DNA from: 66-474 sp035695065
GTDB taxonomy: Bacteria; Pseudomonadota; Gammaproteobacteria; Xanthomonadales; Rhodanobacteraceae
Reading direction: 5' to 3'
NCBI GenBank assembly: GCA_035695065.1
Contig: DASSEW010000020.1
Span: 1-64,000 of the forward strand
DNA length: 64,000 nt
The first letter of the stretch is position 1. The number at the start of each line of letters is the position of its first letter. The translations under genes were made by a program, and so were the position numbers. The notes below the pieces were generated by a model that saw only the letters and a program-made list of their open reading frames with translations, was not told the origin of the DNA and did no database searches. Below are positions 24,405-34,400 of this stretch, in pieces.

Positions 24405-25133
24405 GTGGACTTGGACCAGCTGATCGCTCGAGCACTCAAGGATTCCCGCGAAGAAGCCCCGCTGTTCCGCGCTCTTCTCGCTGCGACGCTCTACGCGCAT
24501 GTGCCCATATCGGACGATTCTAAGCGCCTTCGAATGATCCAATTCATCCACCCCGACACGGGCCAGACGTTGCTGCCTGTGTTCACTGATGAGGCTAAAG
24601 CCCGAAAAGCCGCTGGGGCGTCTGCACGGCTCATAGCTATGCCAGGGCGGGATCTTCTGAGGCACACGCGTGGTGCGACACTGATGCTCAACCCAAATGA
24701 CACGAACTGCATTCTGTACCCGGAGGAGGTCAAGGCTCTGTTGGCGGGTCGATCTCTTCCGACATTTGAAAAGTACGAGCTAAAGGATGCAGAGCAATGC
24801 AGTGTCTCGATTCCCGACCAAGTACCAGAGGGGCTGCTGCGTACACTCAAAGCTCTTTATGCCACCTTTGAGTGCGTCGGTGCAGCGTACATAATAGAAA
24901 TCCGGAAGCCAGATCCGCGTGACCTGCCCATCCTGCTGATCGCGGTAGAAGTCGAGCCAGCCGAAACCGAGCGAGTGATTCGCGCCTCGATCGAAGCTTT
25001 GGGCCCGTATGTAGAGGGGCCACATGCAGTGGACCTCTTGGCTTTGAACCCAGCCGACGGGCCAAACGAAACGTTTGCAAATGTGGAACCCTTCTATACT
25101 TCAATCAAAGCTGCAGCAGGCTTCTCGGATTGA
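24405..25133 (+). CDS. SseB-like protein
   Basis: A 242-residue soluble protein with the SseB N-terminal domain (LLPVFTDEAKARKA, then MPGRDLLRHTRGATLMLNPND) and an SseB C-terminal-like region (CSVSIPDQVPEGLLRTLKALYATFECVGAAYIIEI). SseB was named for effects on serine sensitivity in E. coli; many SseB-like proteins occur in mobile and secretion-linked loci, with no established mechanism. The start is GTG at 24405, preceded by AGAGGA. The stop is 19 bp from the convergent peptidase gene. Confidence 0.72.
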   Translation: MDLDQLIARALKDSREEAPLFRALLAATLYAHVPISDDSKRLRMIQFIHPDTGQTLLPVFTDEAKARKAAGASARLIAMPGRDLLRHTRGATLMLNPNDTNCILYPEEVKALLAGRSLPTFEKYELKDAEQCSVSIPDQVPEGLLRTLKALYATFECVGAAYIIEIRKPDPRDLPILLIAVEVEPAETERVIRASIEALGPYVEGPHAVDLLALNPADGPNETFANVEPFYTSIKAAAGFSD

Positions 25134-25152
25134 ACTCGTTTCGGGTGTTTCG

Positions 25153-26121
25153 CTAGGCTGCGAGCCGATGTTCGTAATACGGCCGGTCGCGGTTGTCCAG
25201 GATCGCGTACAGCGCGGCCAGGTTGGCCGGGTCGGGATTGAGCCAAGCGTCCAAATGCTCGGGCTTGATCGGGATGATGCAGCGGTCGTGGCCGGCCGCG
25301 GCGATCTCGGGCGGCGGCTCGTACGTAATGGCCGCGAATGAAAACAGGTCCGGCTCGTCCGCCTTGGTGCCCTTCGAATACGACCACAGGCACGCCACCA
25401 GCATGTCGTGCGGCGGATTGGGCCGGAATTCCAGCACCACGTTCTCTTCCTTCTCGCCGGGCGCCAGCTCGCGGTGCTCGACCTTGTGCCGCGATACGTT
25501 CTCGTAGAAGGCCTCCACGACCATGACGCCATGGTGGTGGCCGAACAGGCGCGACCAGGTCTCCTCCAGCTTGTCGCGGCGCGCGTTGTAGGTGCCCGGG
25601 AACTTGCGCTCGACCTGCTCGCTCCAGCCGGGCAGCCGGCACTGGTAGCGCATCGGCACGACCAGGCGCCGGCCCTCCCTCATGATGATCACCGGCGCGT
25701 ACTGGCCCGGATAGATCCGCGAATCGCGGTCCAGCAGGTTCTCGCGCCGCAGGTCCTCCAGGTTGCGCTGGGCGCGGGCGATCTTGTCGCGTGCGATGCG
25801 CTGGTCGCTCTGCGCCTTTTTCGTCGGCTTGGACTGGAGCGCTCGCTCGGCGTTGTTGAGCCGGGTCTTCTGCTGGAACAGCTCGGACTCGAACACGCGG
25901 GCCTGCTCGGCCTCGGCTTCGCGGATGATCGCGAGGATCTCCCGCTCCTCGTCGTTGCGCGGGTGCGCGAAGGCCGCCTTCATGGCCTTGGGGATCTTCT
26001 GCCAGCCGCCGTCCTTCTTCTTTTCCCAGAAGAGCTTCGCGAACTGGTGGATGCTCAGGCCCGCCCCGAACTCGCGTTCGTACTTGCGGAAGTCGGCCCG
26101 GATTTGCGCGGAATAGCACAT
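25153..26121 (-). CDS. SOS response-associated peptidase (HMCES/YedK) with coiled-coil insert
   Basis: A 322-residue member of the SRAP family, which crosslinks to abasic sites in single-stranded DNA through Cys2. The start is fixed at ATG 26121 because the catalytic cysteine must be residue 2 after Met removal (MCYSAQI); the open frame continues upstream. NARRDKLEETWSR, VMVVEAFYENV and the histidine in GHDRCIIPIKPEHLDAWL match the active-site blocks. Residues about 50-120 are a charged coiled-coil insertion absent from E. coli YedK (about 220 aa). It diverges from hsdM and may protect replication intermediates after restriction damage (inference). Confidence 0.85.
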   Translation of the reverse strand: MCYSAQIRADFRKYEREFGAGLSIHQFAKLFWEKKKDGGWQKIPKAMKAAFAHPRNDEEREILAIIREAEAEQARVFESELFQQKTRLNNAERALQSKPTKKAQSDQRIARDKIARAQRNLEDLRRENLLDRDSRIYPGQYAPVIIMREGRRLVVPMRYQCRLPGWSEQVERKFPGTYNARRDKLEETWSRLFGHHHGVMVVEAFYENVSRHKVEHRELAPGEKEENVVLEFRPNPPHDMLVACLWSYSKGTKADEPDLFSFAAITYEPPPEIAAAGHDRCIIPIKPEHLDAWLNPDPANLAALYAILDNRDRPYYEHRLAA

Positions 26122-26217
26122 GAGTGGAAGCCGCAAATTGTTGTGCAGAGCTTAATCCAGCAGAGGGAAGCCACCGTTGGGCGTGGCATCAAGTCGATCG
26201 GTTGAGGGCAACATACC

Positions 26218-26358
26218 GTGGTCAACACAACCCCACTCCAGTCGCGACAGCGCCCCTGCGCCAATTATCCGGCTCCCTGCATCCGCGAGCTGAAGGCGTC
26301 CGGCCTGAAGGAAGGCAATTTCGAGTCAGCGCCGTACAATCGGCCCCTGCAGCGCTGA
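26218..26358 (+). CDS. Possible small protein upstream of hsdM (46 aa)
   Basis: A 46-codon frame starting at GTG 26218, preceded by GAGGG, with two cysteines (CANYPAPC) and the basic helix IRELKASGLKEGNF. It ends 81 bp before hsdM. It is the only gene-like content in the 318-bp gap between the SRAP gene and hsdM. Weak support; it may be a chance frame in a leader. Confidence 0.28.
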   Translation: MVNTTPLQSRQRPCANYPAPCIRELKASGLKEGNFESAPYNRPLQR

Positions 26359-26439
26359 CGCGCAGCCCAGATATCTAAACATGAGCTGCTTGAGGGAGAC
26401 CAACTCGGCAGCCTGCTTCGCGATAAAGGGGATGGGTAG

Positions 26440-27993
26440 GTGATCACCGGCGACATCAAGAATCAGATCGACCGCATCTGGGACTCCTTTTGGTCCGGCG
26501 GTATCTCGAACCCGCTGGAGGTGATCGAGCAGATCACCTACCTGCTTTTCATCCGCCGGCTCGATGATCTGCAGACCTTGGAGGAGAACAAGGCCAATCG
26601 GCTGAAGCAACCGATGCAGCGCCGCATCTTCCCGCAGGGCAAGGACGGTAAGAAGCGAGCCTACGACGACTATCGCTGGTCGCGCTTCAGGCACCTCGCG
26701 CCGGCCGACATGTTCGAGGTGGTCGGTGAGCACATCTTTCCCTACCTGCGCACCGGACTTGCGCAGCAGCTCGGCAACGGCGAATCCACCTACGCGCACC
26801 ACATGAAGGATGCGCGCTTCACCATTCCGACGCCGGCGCTGCTGGCCAAGGTGGTGGACATGCTTGATCACGTGCCGATGGATGATCGCGACACCAACGG
26901 CGACATCTATGAATACATGCTGGCCAAGATCGCCAGCGCCGGCCAGAACGGGCAGTTCCGCACGCCGCGCCACATCATCCGGCTGATGGTGGAACTGACC
27001 GCGCCACAGCCGACCGATGTGATCTGCGACCCGGCATGCGGCACGGCCGGCTTCCTTGTCGCGGCGGGCGAGTACCTGCGCGACCGGCACCCCAACTTGC
27101 TGCACGACAAGAAGCGCAACGAGCACTTCCACCACCGGATGTTCCACGGCTTCGACTTCGACAACACCATGCTGCGCATCGGCAGCATGAACATGCTGCT
27201 GCACGGCGTGGAGAGCCCGGACATCCGCTACCGCGACTCGCTGGCGCAGGACCATGCAGGCGAAGCGGACAAATACACGCTGGTGCTGGCCAATCCTCCG
27301 TTCGCCGGCAGTCTGGATTACGAGAACACCGCCAAGGACCTGTTGCAGATCGTCAAGACGAAGAAGACGGAGCTGCTCTTCCTCGCGTTGTTCCTGCGCC
27401 TGCTGAAACCCGGCGGGCGTGCGGCGGTGATCGTGCCCGACGGCGTGCTGTTCGGCTCCAGCAAGGCGCACAAGGAGCTGCGCCGCATCCTGGTGGAGGA
27501 CCAGAAGCTGGAGGCCGTGGTCTCCCTGCCCGGCGGCGTGTTCAAACCTTATGCGGGCGTCTCCACCGCGATCCTCGTCTTCACCAAGACCAACTCCGGC
27601 GGCACCGACGCCGTCTGGTTCTACGACATCGACGCCGACGGCTGGAGCCTCGACGACAAGCGCACGCCGCTGCTACCCGAGGACAAACTCGGCCCGGTGC
27701 CGAAGACCGCGCTCTCCGCGGGCGGCCACGCGAAGAACAACCTGCCCGACGTCCTCGCGCGCTGGGCCGAGCGCGCCGGCGCCGAGCGCGAGCGCCCGCG
27801 CACCGCGCAGAGCTTCTGCGTGCCCAAGGCCGACATCGCCGCGCAGGGCTACGACCTCTCGCTCAACCGCTACAAGGAAGTGGTGCACGAGGCGGTCGAG
27901 CACCGACCGCCGAAGGAGATCCTCGCGGAGCTGGCGAAGCTGGAGGAGGAGATCCGGCGGGGGATGAAAGAACTAGAGGGAATGCTCGCATGA
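26440..27993 (+). CDS. hsdM: Type I restriction-modification methyltransferase subunit HsdM
   Basis: N6-adenine methyltransferase subunit; with HsdS it methylates the bipartite recognition site and with HsdR forms the restriction complex. The N-terminal domain (IKNQIDRIWDSFWSGG, YLLFIRRLDDL) is followed by the SAM-binding motif DPACGTAGFL near residue 197 and the catalytic NPPF at 285. GQFRTPRHIIRLMVELT is another family block, and the C-terminal coiled region contacts HsdS. 517 residues is normal. The GTG start at 26440 follows a G-rich stretch. The hsdS ATG overlaps its stop (ATGA at 27990-27993). Confidence 0.95.
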   Translation: MITGDIKNQIDRIWDSFWSGGISNPLEVIEQITYLLFIRRLDDLQTLEENKANRLKQPMQRRIFPQGKDGKKRAYDDYRWSRFRHLAPADMFEVVGEHIFPYLRTGLAQQLGNGESTYAHHMKDARFTIPTPALLAKVVDMLDHVPMDDRDTNGDIYEYMLAKIASAGQNGQFRTPRHIIRLMVELTAPQPTDVICDPACGTAGFLVAAGEYLRDRHPNLLHDKKRNEHFHHRMFHGFDFDNTMLRIGSMNMLLHGVESPDIRYRDSLAQDHAGEADKYTLVLANPPFAGSLDYENTAKDLLQIVKTKKTELLFLALFLRLLKPGGRAAVIVPDGVLFGSSKAHKELRRILVEDQKLEAVVSLPGGVFKPYAGVSTAILVFTKTNSGGTDAVWFYDIDADGWSLDDKRTPLLPEDKLGPVPKTALSAGGHAKNNLPDVLARWAERAGAERERPRTAQSFCVPKADIAAQGYDLSLNRYKEVVHEAVEHRPPKEILAELAKLEEEIRRGMKELEGMLA

Positions 27994-29165
27994 GCGTGCA
28001 CCGTCCTGTTCGACTAGGGGACATTGCCGAGTCAATCGACTACGGAGTAACTGCGTCTGCCTCAAGCAAGCCAATCGGCCCTAAATTTCTTCGAATCACG
28101 GATATTCAGGATGGTACCGTCGATTGGAACACTGTCCCGTGGTGCGAATGTGACGCACGATCAGCCTCAGACGCAAGGCTGAAATCGGGCGATATCGTAT
28201 TCGCACGCACAGGCGCAACTACCGGGAAGAGCTTTCTTATCCGTGACTGCCCCGACGATACAGTATTCGCGTCCTATCTGATCCGTGTTCGGCTAAGTAC
28301 TCCTGTCGATCCGCGATTCGTTAGCCACTTTTTTCAGACGCCACGGTATTGGGCACAGATTACTAAGAGCGCGCGCGGTGTCGCGCAACCTGGCGTCAAC
28401 GCAACCACTCTCAAGGAACTACAGATTCCCCTCCCGCCCCTCCCTGAGCAGCGGCGGATTGCGGAGATCCTGGACAAGGCAGACGCGCTGCGGGCCAAGC
28501 GGCGCGCCGCCCTCGCGCAGCTCGACGAGCTCACCCAGTCCATCTTCCTGGACATGTTCGGCGATCCTGGTACCAACCCAAGGGGCTGGCCCGTTGCGCC
28601 ACTGATGAGCCTGTGTACGCGAGTAACAGACGGAACTCACCAGCCGCCGCCTTGGAGCTCAATCGGACATCCTTTTTTGTTTGTAAGCAACATCACTAGC
28701 GGCGAGCTTAATTTCGATACAACGAAGTTCATTTCCGACGAGACACACGCCGAACTTATGCGTCACTGTCCGATAGAGCTCGGCGACGTCTTGTATTCGA
28801 CAGTCGGTTCGTACGGCGTACCAGCCCTGGTGCGAAACAACCGGAAGTTCGCGTTCCAACGTCACATCGCGCACCTCAAGCCGAATCGCGAAATCATAGA
28901 GCCGGAATTTTTGCGTGTCATGCTCGCCTCGCCGCCGCTTAAGCGACAAGCGGATCGGGTAGCGCGCGGAATTGCGCAGAAGACGGTGAATCTTGCCGAT
29001 ATTCGCAAGTTCGTGGTCTTCAAACCGCCGCTTGAAGCTCAGCGTGCATTAGTTGAACGCGTGTCCACGATTCGCAGACTGCATGGGATGCATAGGGGAT
29101 CTTTAGCTTCTTGCGACGCCTTGTTTGCTTCCCTACAACACGGCATCTTCCGAGGTGAGCTGTAG
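27990..29165 (+). CDS. hsdS: Type I restriction-modification specificity subunit HsdS
   Basis: A 391-residue DNA recognition subunit with two target recognition domains: residues about 1-150 (GDIVFARTGATTGKSFLI) and about 205-350 (GDVLYSTVGSYGVPALV). They are separated by the conserved spacer LPPLPEQRRIAEILDKADALRAKRRAALAQLDELTQSIF and closed by a second, shorter conserved helix. The target sequence cannot be predicted. The start overlaps hsdM. Base composition drops in both recognition domains relative to hsdM and the spacer, as expected if these parts are exchanged by recombination. Confidence 0.94.
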   Translation: MSVHRPVRLGDIAESIDYGVTASASSKPIGPKFLRITDIQDGTVDWNTVPWCECDARSASDARLKSGDIVFARTGATTGKSFLIRDCPDDTVFASYLIRVRLSTPVDPRFVSHFFQTPRYWAQITKSARGVAQPGVNATTLKELQIPLPPLPEQRRIAEILDKADALRAKRRAALAQLDELTQSIFLDMFGDPGTNPRGWPVAPLMSLCTRVTDGTHQPPPWSSIGHPFLFVSNITSGELNFDTTKFISDETHAELMRHCPIELGDVLYSTVGSYGVPALVRNNRKFAFQRHIAHLKPNREIIEPEFLRVMLASPPLKRQADRVARGIAQKTVNLADIRKFVVFKPPLEAQRALVERVSTIRRLHGMHRGSLASCDALFASLQHGIFRGEL

Positions 29166-29198
29166 CGCATCGCCGTAAAGCAATTCAGGGGAAGAGAG

Positions 29199-31358
29199 AT
29201 GAACGGAATATGGGGACGGTTGCGACGGAAACCTGCCAAGCCTGAGAGGGGTGGCACTCCAAAAGCGCTTCTGCCTGACGCGGCCAAGTCCACTGCCAGC
29301 ATTCCTGCTGACAACCCCATCACCAGACCGGACGAAGATACTCTCGGGCGAGCAAAATTCGCGCGCTCATTCGCAGATCGAATTCTCGCTCTCGATTCGA
29401 CCGAGGGCGTAGTTGTCGGCGTGTTAGGTCCATGGGGATCTGGGAAGACATCTTTCGTCAACCTCGCTTCTGAATGCTTGCGACAGTCCGGCGTCGCCGT
29501 CCTGGAATTCAATCCCTGGATGTTCAGCGGCGCAGACCAACTGGTCCAGGCGTTCTTCATAGAACTTTCCGCGCAACTGAAGCTCCGCCACGACTTTGCC
29601 GAAATTGGCACGCTGGTCGAGGACTATGGAGAAGCGTTCTCGGGTTTGGGCTGGCTACCCTTTGTTGGCCCATGGATCGAGCGCGGTCGTGCAGCTACAC
29701 GGGTGTTCGCCAAGCTCCTTGAGCGCAGGAAGAAGGGTATTCGGGCGACTCATCAAAAGGTTCGCGATGCTCTTGAGAAGCTTGAGAAGCCGATCGTCGT
29801 AATCCTGGACGACATTGATCGCTTGACCACACCGGAAATCCGGGACGTCTTCAAGCTCGTACGTCTGACAGCCAATTTTCCGAAGATCATCTACGTTCTG
29901 GCGTTCGACCGTATCCGGGTCGAGCAGGCGCTCGGTGAGCAGGGGATCCCCGGTCGCGACTATCTTGAAAAGATTCTGCAGATCGGAATTGACCTTCCGG
30001 CTGTGCCGGAACACGTGCTGATCTCGCAAGTTTTCAAGGCCATAGATGGCGCACTTGCCGGAATCGAGAATCCCGGACGTTTTGACGAAGACTCTTGGCC
30101 AGATGTGTTCATGGAGGTCATCCGACCTCTAATCCGGAACATGCGGGATGTACGCCGGTACGCGGCGGCAATCCATGGCACCGTTCGCGATCTGGGCGGT
30201 CAAGTTGCTCTAGCCGACGCCTTGGCGCTGGAAGCCATTCGCGTTTTCCTGCCTGATGTATTTCGCAGTATGCACCTTGCGGTGGACGGACTCACGAACA
30301 CACAAAATGGCTATGGAATGCATGGCGATCCACCGCACCTGAAGGCACAGATCGAGACCCTTTTAAAAGCTGCTGGTGATCGCGAAGAAGTCGTACGCGC
30401 CCTGATACAGCGGCTTTTCCCTGCGGCCGAGCGACACGTGGGGGGAACTCACTATGGCGGTGAATGGAAGAATCGATGGCTTCGAGATCGGCGTGTTGCC
30501 CATGAGGACATTCTCCGACTTTACTTGGAGAGGGCCATGGGTGAACGGCTCCAGTCCTTCACGGACGCCGAGAATGCTTGGGCTCGAATGACAGATCGCG
30601 AGGCCTTCGATTCCTACCTGCGTTCGCTTCCCATGGAGCGCGTGCAGGATGTCATCTCGTCACTTGAAGCATACGAAGATCGGTTCGGGCGCGAGCACGT
30701 CTTACCGGCAACCGTGGTGCTACTCAACCTCCTGCCTGATCTTCCTGAGCGCCAACTTGGAATGATGGATCTGGACACACGATTGGTTGTCGGACGCGTC
30801 GTCTACCGACTCGTGCGGGCGCTCAAAGATACTCAAGTTGTGGAAGCTGCGGTTCGAGAAATACTTCCTCACGTCCATTCACTTTCATCGAAGTGGGAGC
30901 TCATTACGGATGTCGGATATCGCGAGGGAGCAGGTCACAAACTTGTTTCCGAAGATGCGGCAAAGGCTTTTGAGAAGGAGTGGCGCGCTTCGGTTCGCGC
31001 AGCCAATGCGGAAACGTTGGGAAAGGAGACGCAGCTTCTGGGAACCTTGCTACACACCAAGAAGGATGCGGAAGCTGATGAGCCTCCACTCGTGATTCAT
31101 GATTCCCCTGCGGTTACCCGAGCGCTTCTGAAAGCAGCGCGAGGCGAAGTTCGAAGTCAGGCCATGGGCAGCCGAGCCATTCAGCGAGAACCTCGCCTCG
31201 CGTGGGATTCTTTGATCGAGCTGTTTGGGGATGAGGCCATCTTGCGCCGGCGTATTGAAGACCTGAAGGCTTCAGAGCCAAACGACGTGGGCGACCTGCT
31301 TGAGCTAGCCGACAAGTACCTGTCTGGGTGGCGGCCCAAGGATTTCGATGATGATTAG
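29199..31358 (+). CDS. KAP-type P-loop NTPase between hsdS and hsdR
   Basis: A 719-residue KAP family NTPase (PF07693). Walker A is GPWGSGKTS at residues about 77-85 and Walker B VVILDDIDRL near 200; LEFNPWMFSGADQLVQAFF is the KAP signature after Walker A, and FDRIRVEQAL with YLEKILQIGIDLP follows in the usual place. Between Walker A and B the segment GLGWLPFVGPWIERGRAA is the most hydrophobic, the region where KAP proteins often carry membrane helices. The C-terminal 400 residues are helical and unrecognised. Such NTPases often accompany defence genes, and its place inside the hsd operon (33 bp after hsdS, 51 bp before hsdR) implies a linked role. Confidence 0.85.
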   Translation: MNGIWGRLRRKPAKPERGGTPKALLPDAAKSTASIPADNPITRPDEDTLGRAKFARSFADRILALDSTEGVVVGVLGPWGSGKTSFVNLASECLRQSGVAVLEFNPWMFSGADQLVQAFFIELSAQLKLRHDFAEIGTLVEDYGEAFSGLGWLPFVGPWIERGRAATRVFAKLLERRKKGIRATHQKVRDALEKLEKPIVVILDDIDRLTTPEIRDVFKLVRLTANFPKIIYVLAFDRIRVEQALGEQGIPGRDYLEKILQIGIDLPAVPEHVLISQVFKAIDGALAGIENPGRFDEDSWPDVFMEVIRPLIRNMRDVRRYAAAIHGTVRDLGGQVALADALALEAIRVFLPDVFRSMHLAVDGLTNTQNGYGMHGDPPHLKAQIETLLKAAGDREEVVRALIQRLFPAAERHVGGTHYGGEWKNRWLRDRRVAHEDILRLYLERAMGERLQSFTDAENAWARMTDREAFDSYLRSLPMERVQDVISSLEAYEDRFGREHVLPATVVLLNLLPDLPERQLGMMDLDTRLVVGRVVYRLVRALKDTQVVEAAVREILPHVHSLSSKWELITDVGYREGAGHKLVSEDAAKAFEKEWRASVRAANAETLGKETQLLGTLLHTKKDAEADEPPLVIHDSPAVTRALLKAARGEVRSQAMGSRAIQREPRLAWDSLIELFGDEAILRRRIEDLKASEPNDVGDLLELADKYLSGWRPKDFDDD

Positions 31359-31409
31359 TGCCAACGTCGCGTGACTACCATTCACGAATGAAGACGGGGG
31401 GCTTTCGAC

Positions 31410-34400
31410 GTGAGTCAGTTTGACTTCCTCGAGCGCGAATGGCCCGCGGTATTCGCGGCCGCGGCGAAGGTGGAAGGCACGGTGCGCACAGATCCCCGCA
31501 CCGCGTGCTTCTATGCACGCCGCGCGCTGGAACTGGCGGTGGGCTGGGCCTACAAGCACGATCCCGCGCTGCGGCTGCCCTACCAGGACAATCTTTCCGC
31601 GCTGATCCACGAACCGAGTTTCAAGCAGACGGCCGGCGAGGCGGTATTCAACAAGGCGCGGGTGCTCGTGACGCTGGGCAACCGCGCGGTGCATAGCCAT
31701 CGCCCGGTACCGGAAGCCGATGCGCTCGCCGCGGTGCGCGAACTGTTCCATGTCTGCTACTGGCTGGCGCGGACCTACGGCCGAGTCGAGCGCCCAGATC
31801 CGGGGCTCGTCTTCAGTGCATCCGCACTGCCGAAGTCCGCGCAAGTCGCCGCGCAGACCGCCGATCAATTGCAGGAGCTGCAAACGCGGCTGCGCGAGAA
31901 GGACGAAAGCCTCGCCGCGCTGCTCGCAGACAAATCCGCGCTCGACGAAGAACTGAAACGCCTGCGCGCAGAAGTCGCCGCCGCCAAGAAAGTCGCGGCC
32001 GCACAGCCGGACGATCATGACTACGCCGAGGCCCAGACTCGCGACTACTTCATAGACCTGCTGCTGAAGGAAGCCGGCTGGCCGCTGGATCAGGAACGTG
32101 ATCGCGAATTTCCGGTCACCGGCATGCCCAACAACACCAGCGAGGGCTTCGTTGATTACGTGTTGTGGGGCGACGACGGCAAGCCATTGGGGCTGGTCGA
32201 AGCCAAACGCACGCGCCGCGATGCGCGCGTGGGGCAGCATCAGGCCAAGCTCTACGCTGACTGTCTGGAACAGCAGTTCGGCCAACGGCCCGTGATTTTC
32301 TATTCCAATGGCTATGAGCACTGGATCTGGGACGATGCGAACTACCCGCCGCGCCGCGTGCAGGGCTTCTACAAGAAACCGGAACTGGAGCTGCTGATCC
32401 AGCGGCGAGAGACGCGCCGTTCGCTTGCCCAAGCGCCCATCAGCACCACGATCGTGGAGCGCTACTACCAGACGCGCGCGATCCGCCGCATCGCCGAGTC
32501 GTTCGAACGCGACCACGACCGCAAGGCGCTGCTGGTGATGGCGACCGGTTCGGGCAAGACACGAACGGTGATCGCCCTTTGCGACCTCCTGATGCGCTGC
32601 AACTGGGCCAAGCGCGTGCTGTTCCTCGCCGACCGCGTGGCGCTGGTGAACCAGGCGGTCAACGCCTTCAAGGCCTTCCTGCCGGATGCATCGCCGGTCA
32701 ATCTCGTCACCGACAGGAATGCGCAGGGCCGGGTGTACGTTTCGACCTATCCCACGATGATGGGATTGATCGACGAAGCGTCCGATGGCGAGCGCCGCTT
32801 CGGTGCAGGCCATTTCGACCTAGTGATCATTGACGAGGCGCATCGCTCGATCTTTCAGAAATACCGGGCAATCTTCGATTACTTCGACTCGCTACTGGTG
32901 GGCCTCACCGCGACGCCCAAGGATGAGGTGGATCGGAATACCTACAGCCTGTTCGATCTGGAGGACGGCGTTCCGACCGATTCCTATTCACTGGAGGAAG
33001 CCGTGCGCGACGGCTTCCTGGTGCCGCCCAGGGCGGTGTCGGTGCCGCTCAAGTTCCAGCGCGAAGGTATCAAGTACGACGAACTGACCGAGGACGACAA
33101 GGACCAGTGGGACGCACTGGAGTGGGACGACGACGGCAGCGTGCCCGATCGCGTCGAAGCCGAGGCGGTCAACAAGTGGCTGTTCAACAAGGGCACGGTG
33201 GACAAGGTGCTGGAGCACCTGATGACGCGCGGACTCACCGTGGCGGGTGGGGACCGGCTGGGCAAAACCATCGTTTTCGCCAAGAACCAGCAGCACGCCG
33301 ACTTCATCGCCGAGCGCTTCAATGCCAATTACCCGCACTACAAGGGAGAGTTCGCGCGGGTCATCACCTTCAAGACCGAATACGCGCAGAACCTGATTGA
33401 CGCGTTTTCGGCCAAGGGCAAGGCGCCGCACATCGCGATTTCCGTGGACATGCTGGACACCGGCATTGACGTGCCGGAAGTCGTGAACCTGGTGTTCTTC
33501 AAGCTGGTGCGCTCGAAGACCAAGTTCTGGCAGATGCTCGGCCGCGGCACGCGATTGTGCGCGGACCTATTCGGCCCCGGAGAGGACAAGGAATGCTTCT
33601 TCGTCTTCGACTACTGCCAGAACCTCGAATACTTCAGCCAGGACATGCCCGGGACTGAAGGCTCGGCCATGGCGTCGCTCGCCAAGCGGCTGTTCGATGC
33701 GCGGCTGGAGCTGATAGCGGCCTTGGGCAAGGGCGGGCTGGGCCAGGCCGTGCAGGAGGCCATCGCCGATTACGCCGGACCGAAGAGCAACGAAGAGGTA
33801 CGGCAGGCCGTCATTGAGCGATTGCAGCACGAAGTCGCCTCCATGAACCTCGGTAATTTCGTCGTGCGTCCGCACCGCCGTCTGGTGGAGAAATATTCGA
33901 AGCCGGAGGCGTGGCAGGTCCTGGCGCACGATGCGATTGCGGAGCTATCGCATGCCGTGGCCGGGCTTCCGACCGAACTCGGCCCCGAGAAGGAGGAAGC
34001 CAAACGCTTCGACCTGCTCTCGTTGAACCTCCAGCTTGCCCTGCTGCGTGCCGAGCTGGGCTTTCAGCGGCTGCGCGACCGCGTGAAGGAAATCGCGGCT
34101 TTGCTGGAAGAAAAGGACGCGATCCCGATGGTGCGGGCGCAGATGCCGCTGATCCAGAGCGTGCAGAGCGACGAGTGGTGGCAGGACGTCACGGTACCGA
34201 TGCTGGAAGCGATGCGCCGGCGCCTGCGCGACCTGGTGCAGTTCATTGACAAGCGCCAGCGCAAGATCGTCTACACCGATTTCGAAGACGAGCTCGGGGA
34301 CGAGACGGATGTAGTTCTGCCCGGATTTGCAATCGGCACGGATGAAGCAAAGTTCCGCGCAAAGGTGCAGGCGTTCCTTCGCGAGCACCTTGACCATGTG

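Noticed and set aside
27036..27989. Upstream extension of hsdS as part of a 709-codon frame
   Set aside because: The extension runs out of frame through hsdM and has no homology; the HsdS protein starts at the ATG overlapping the hsdM stop.
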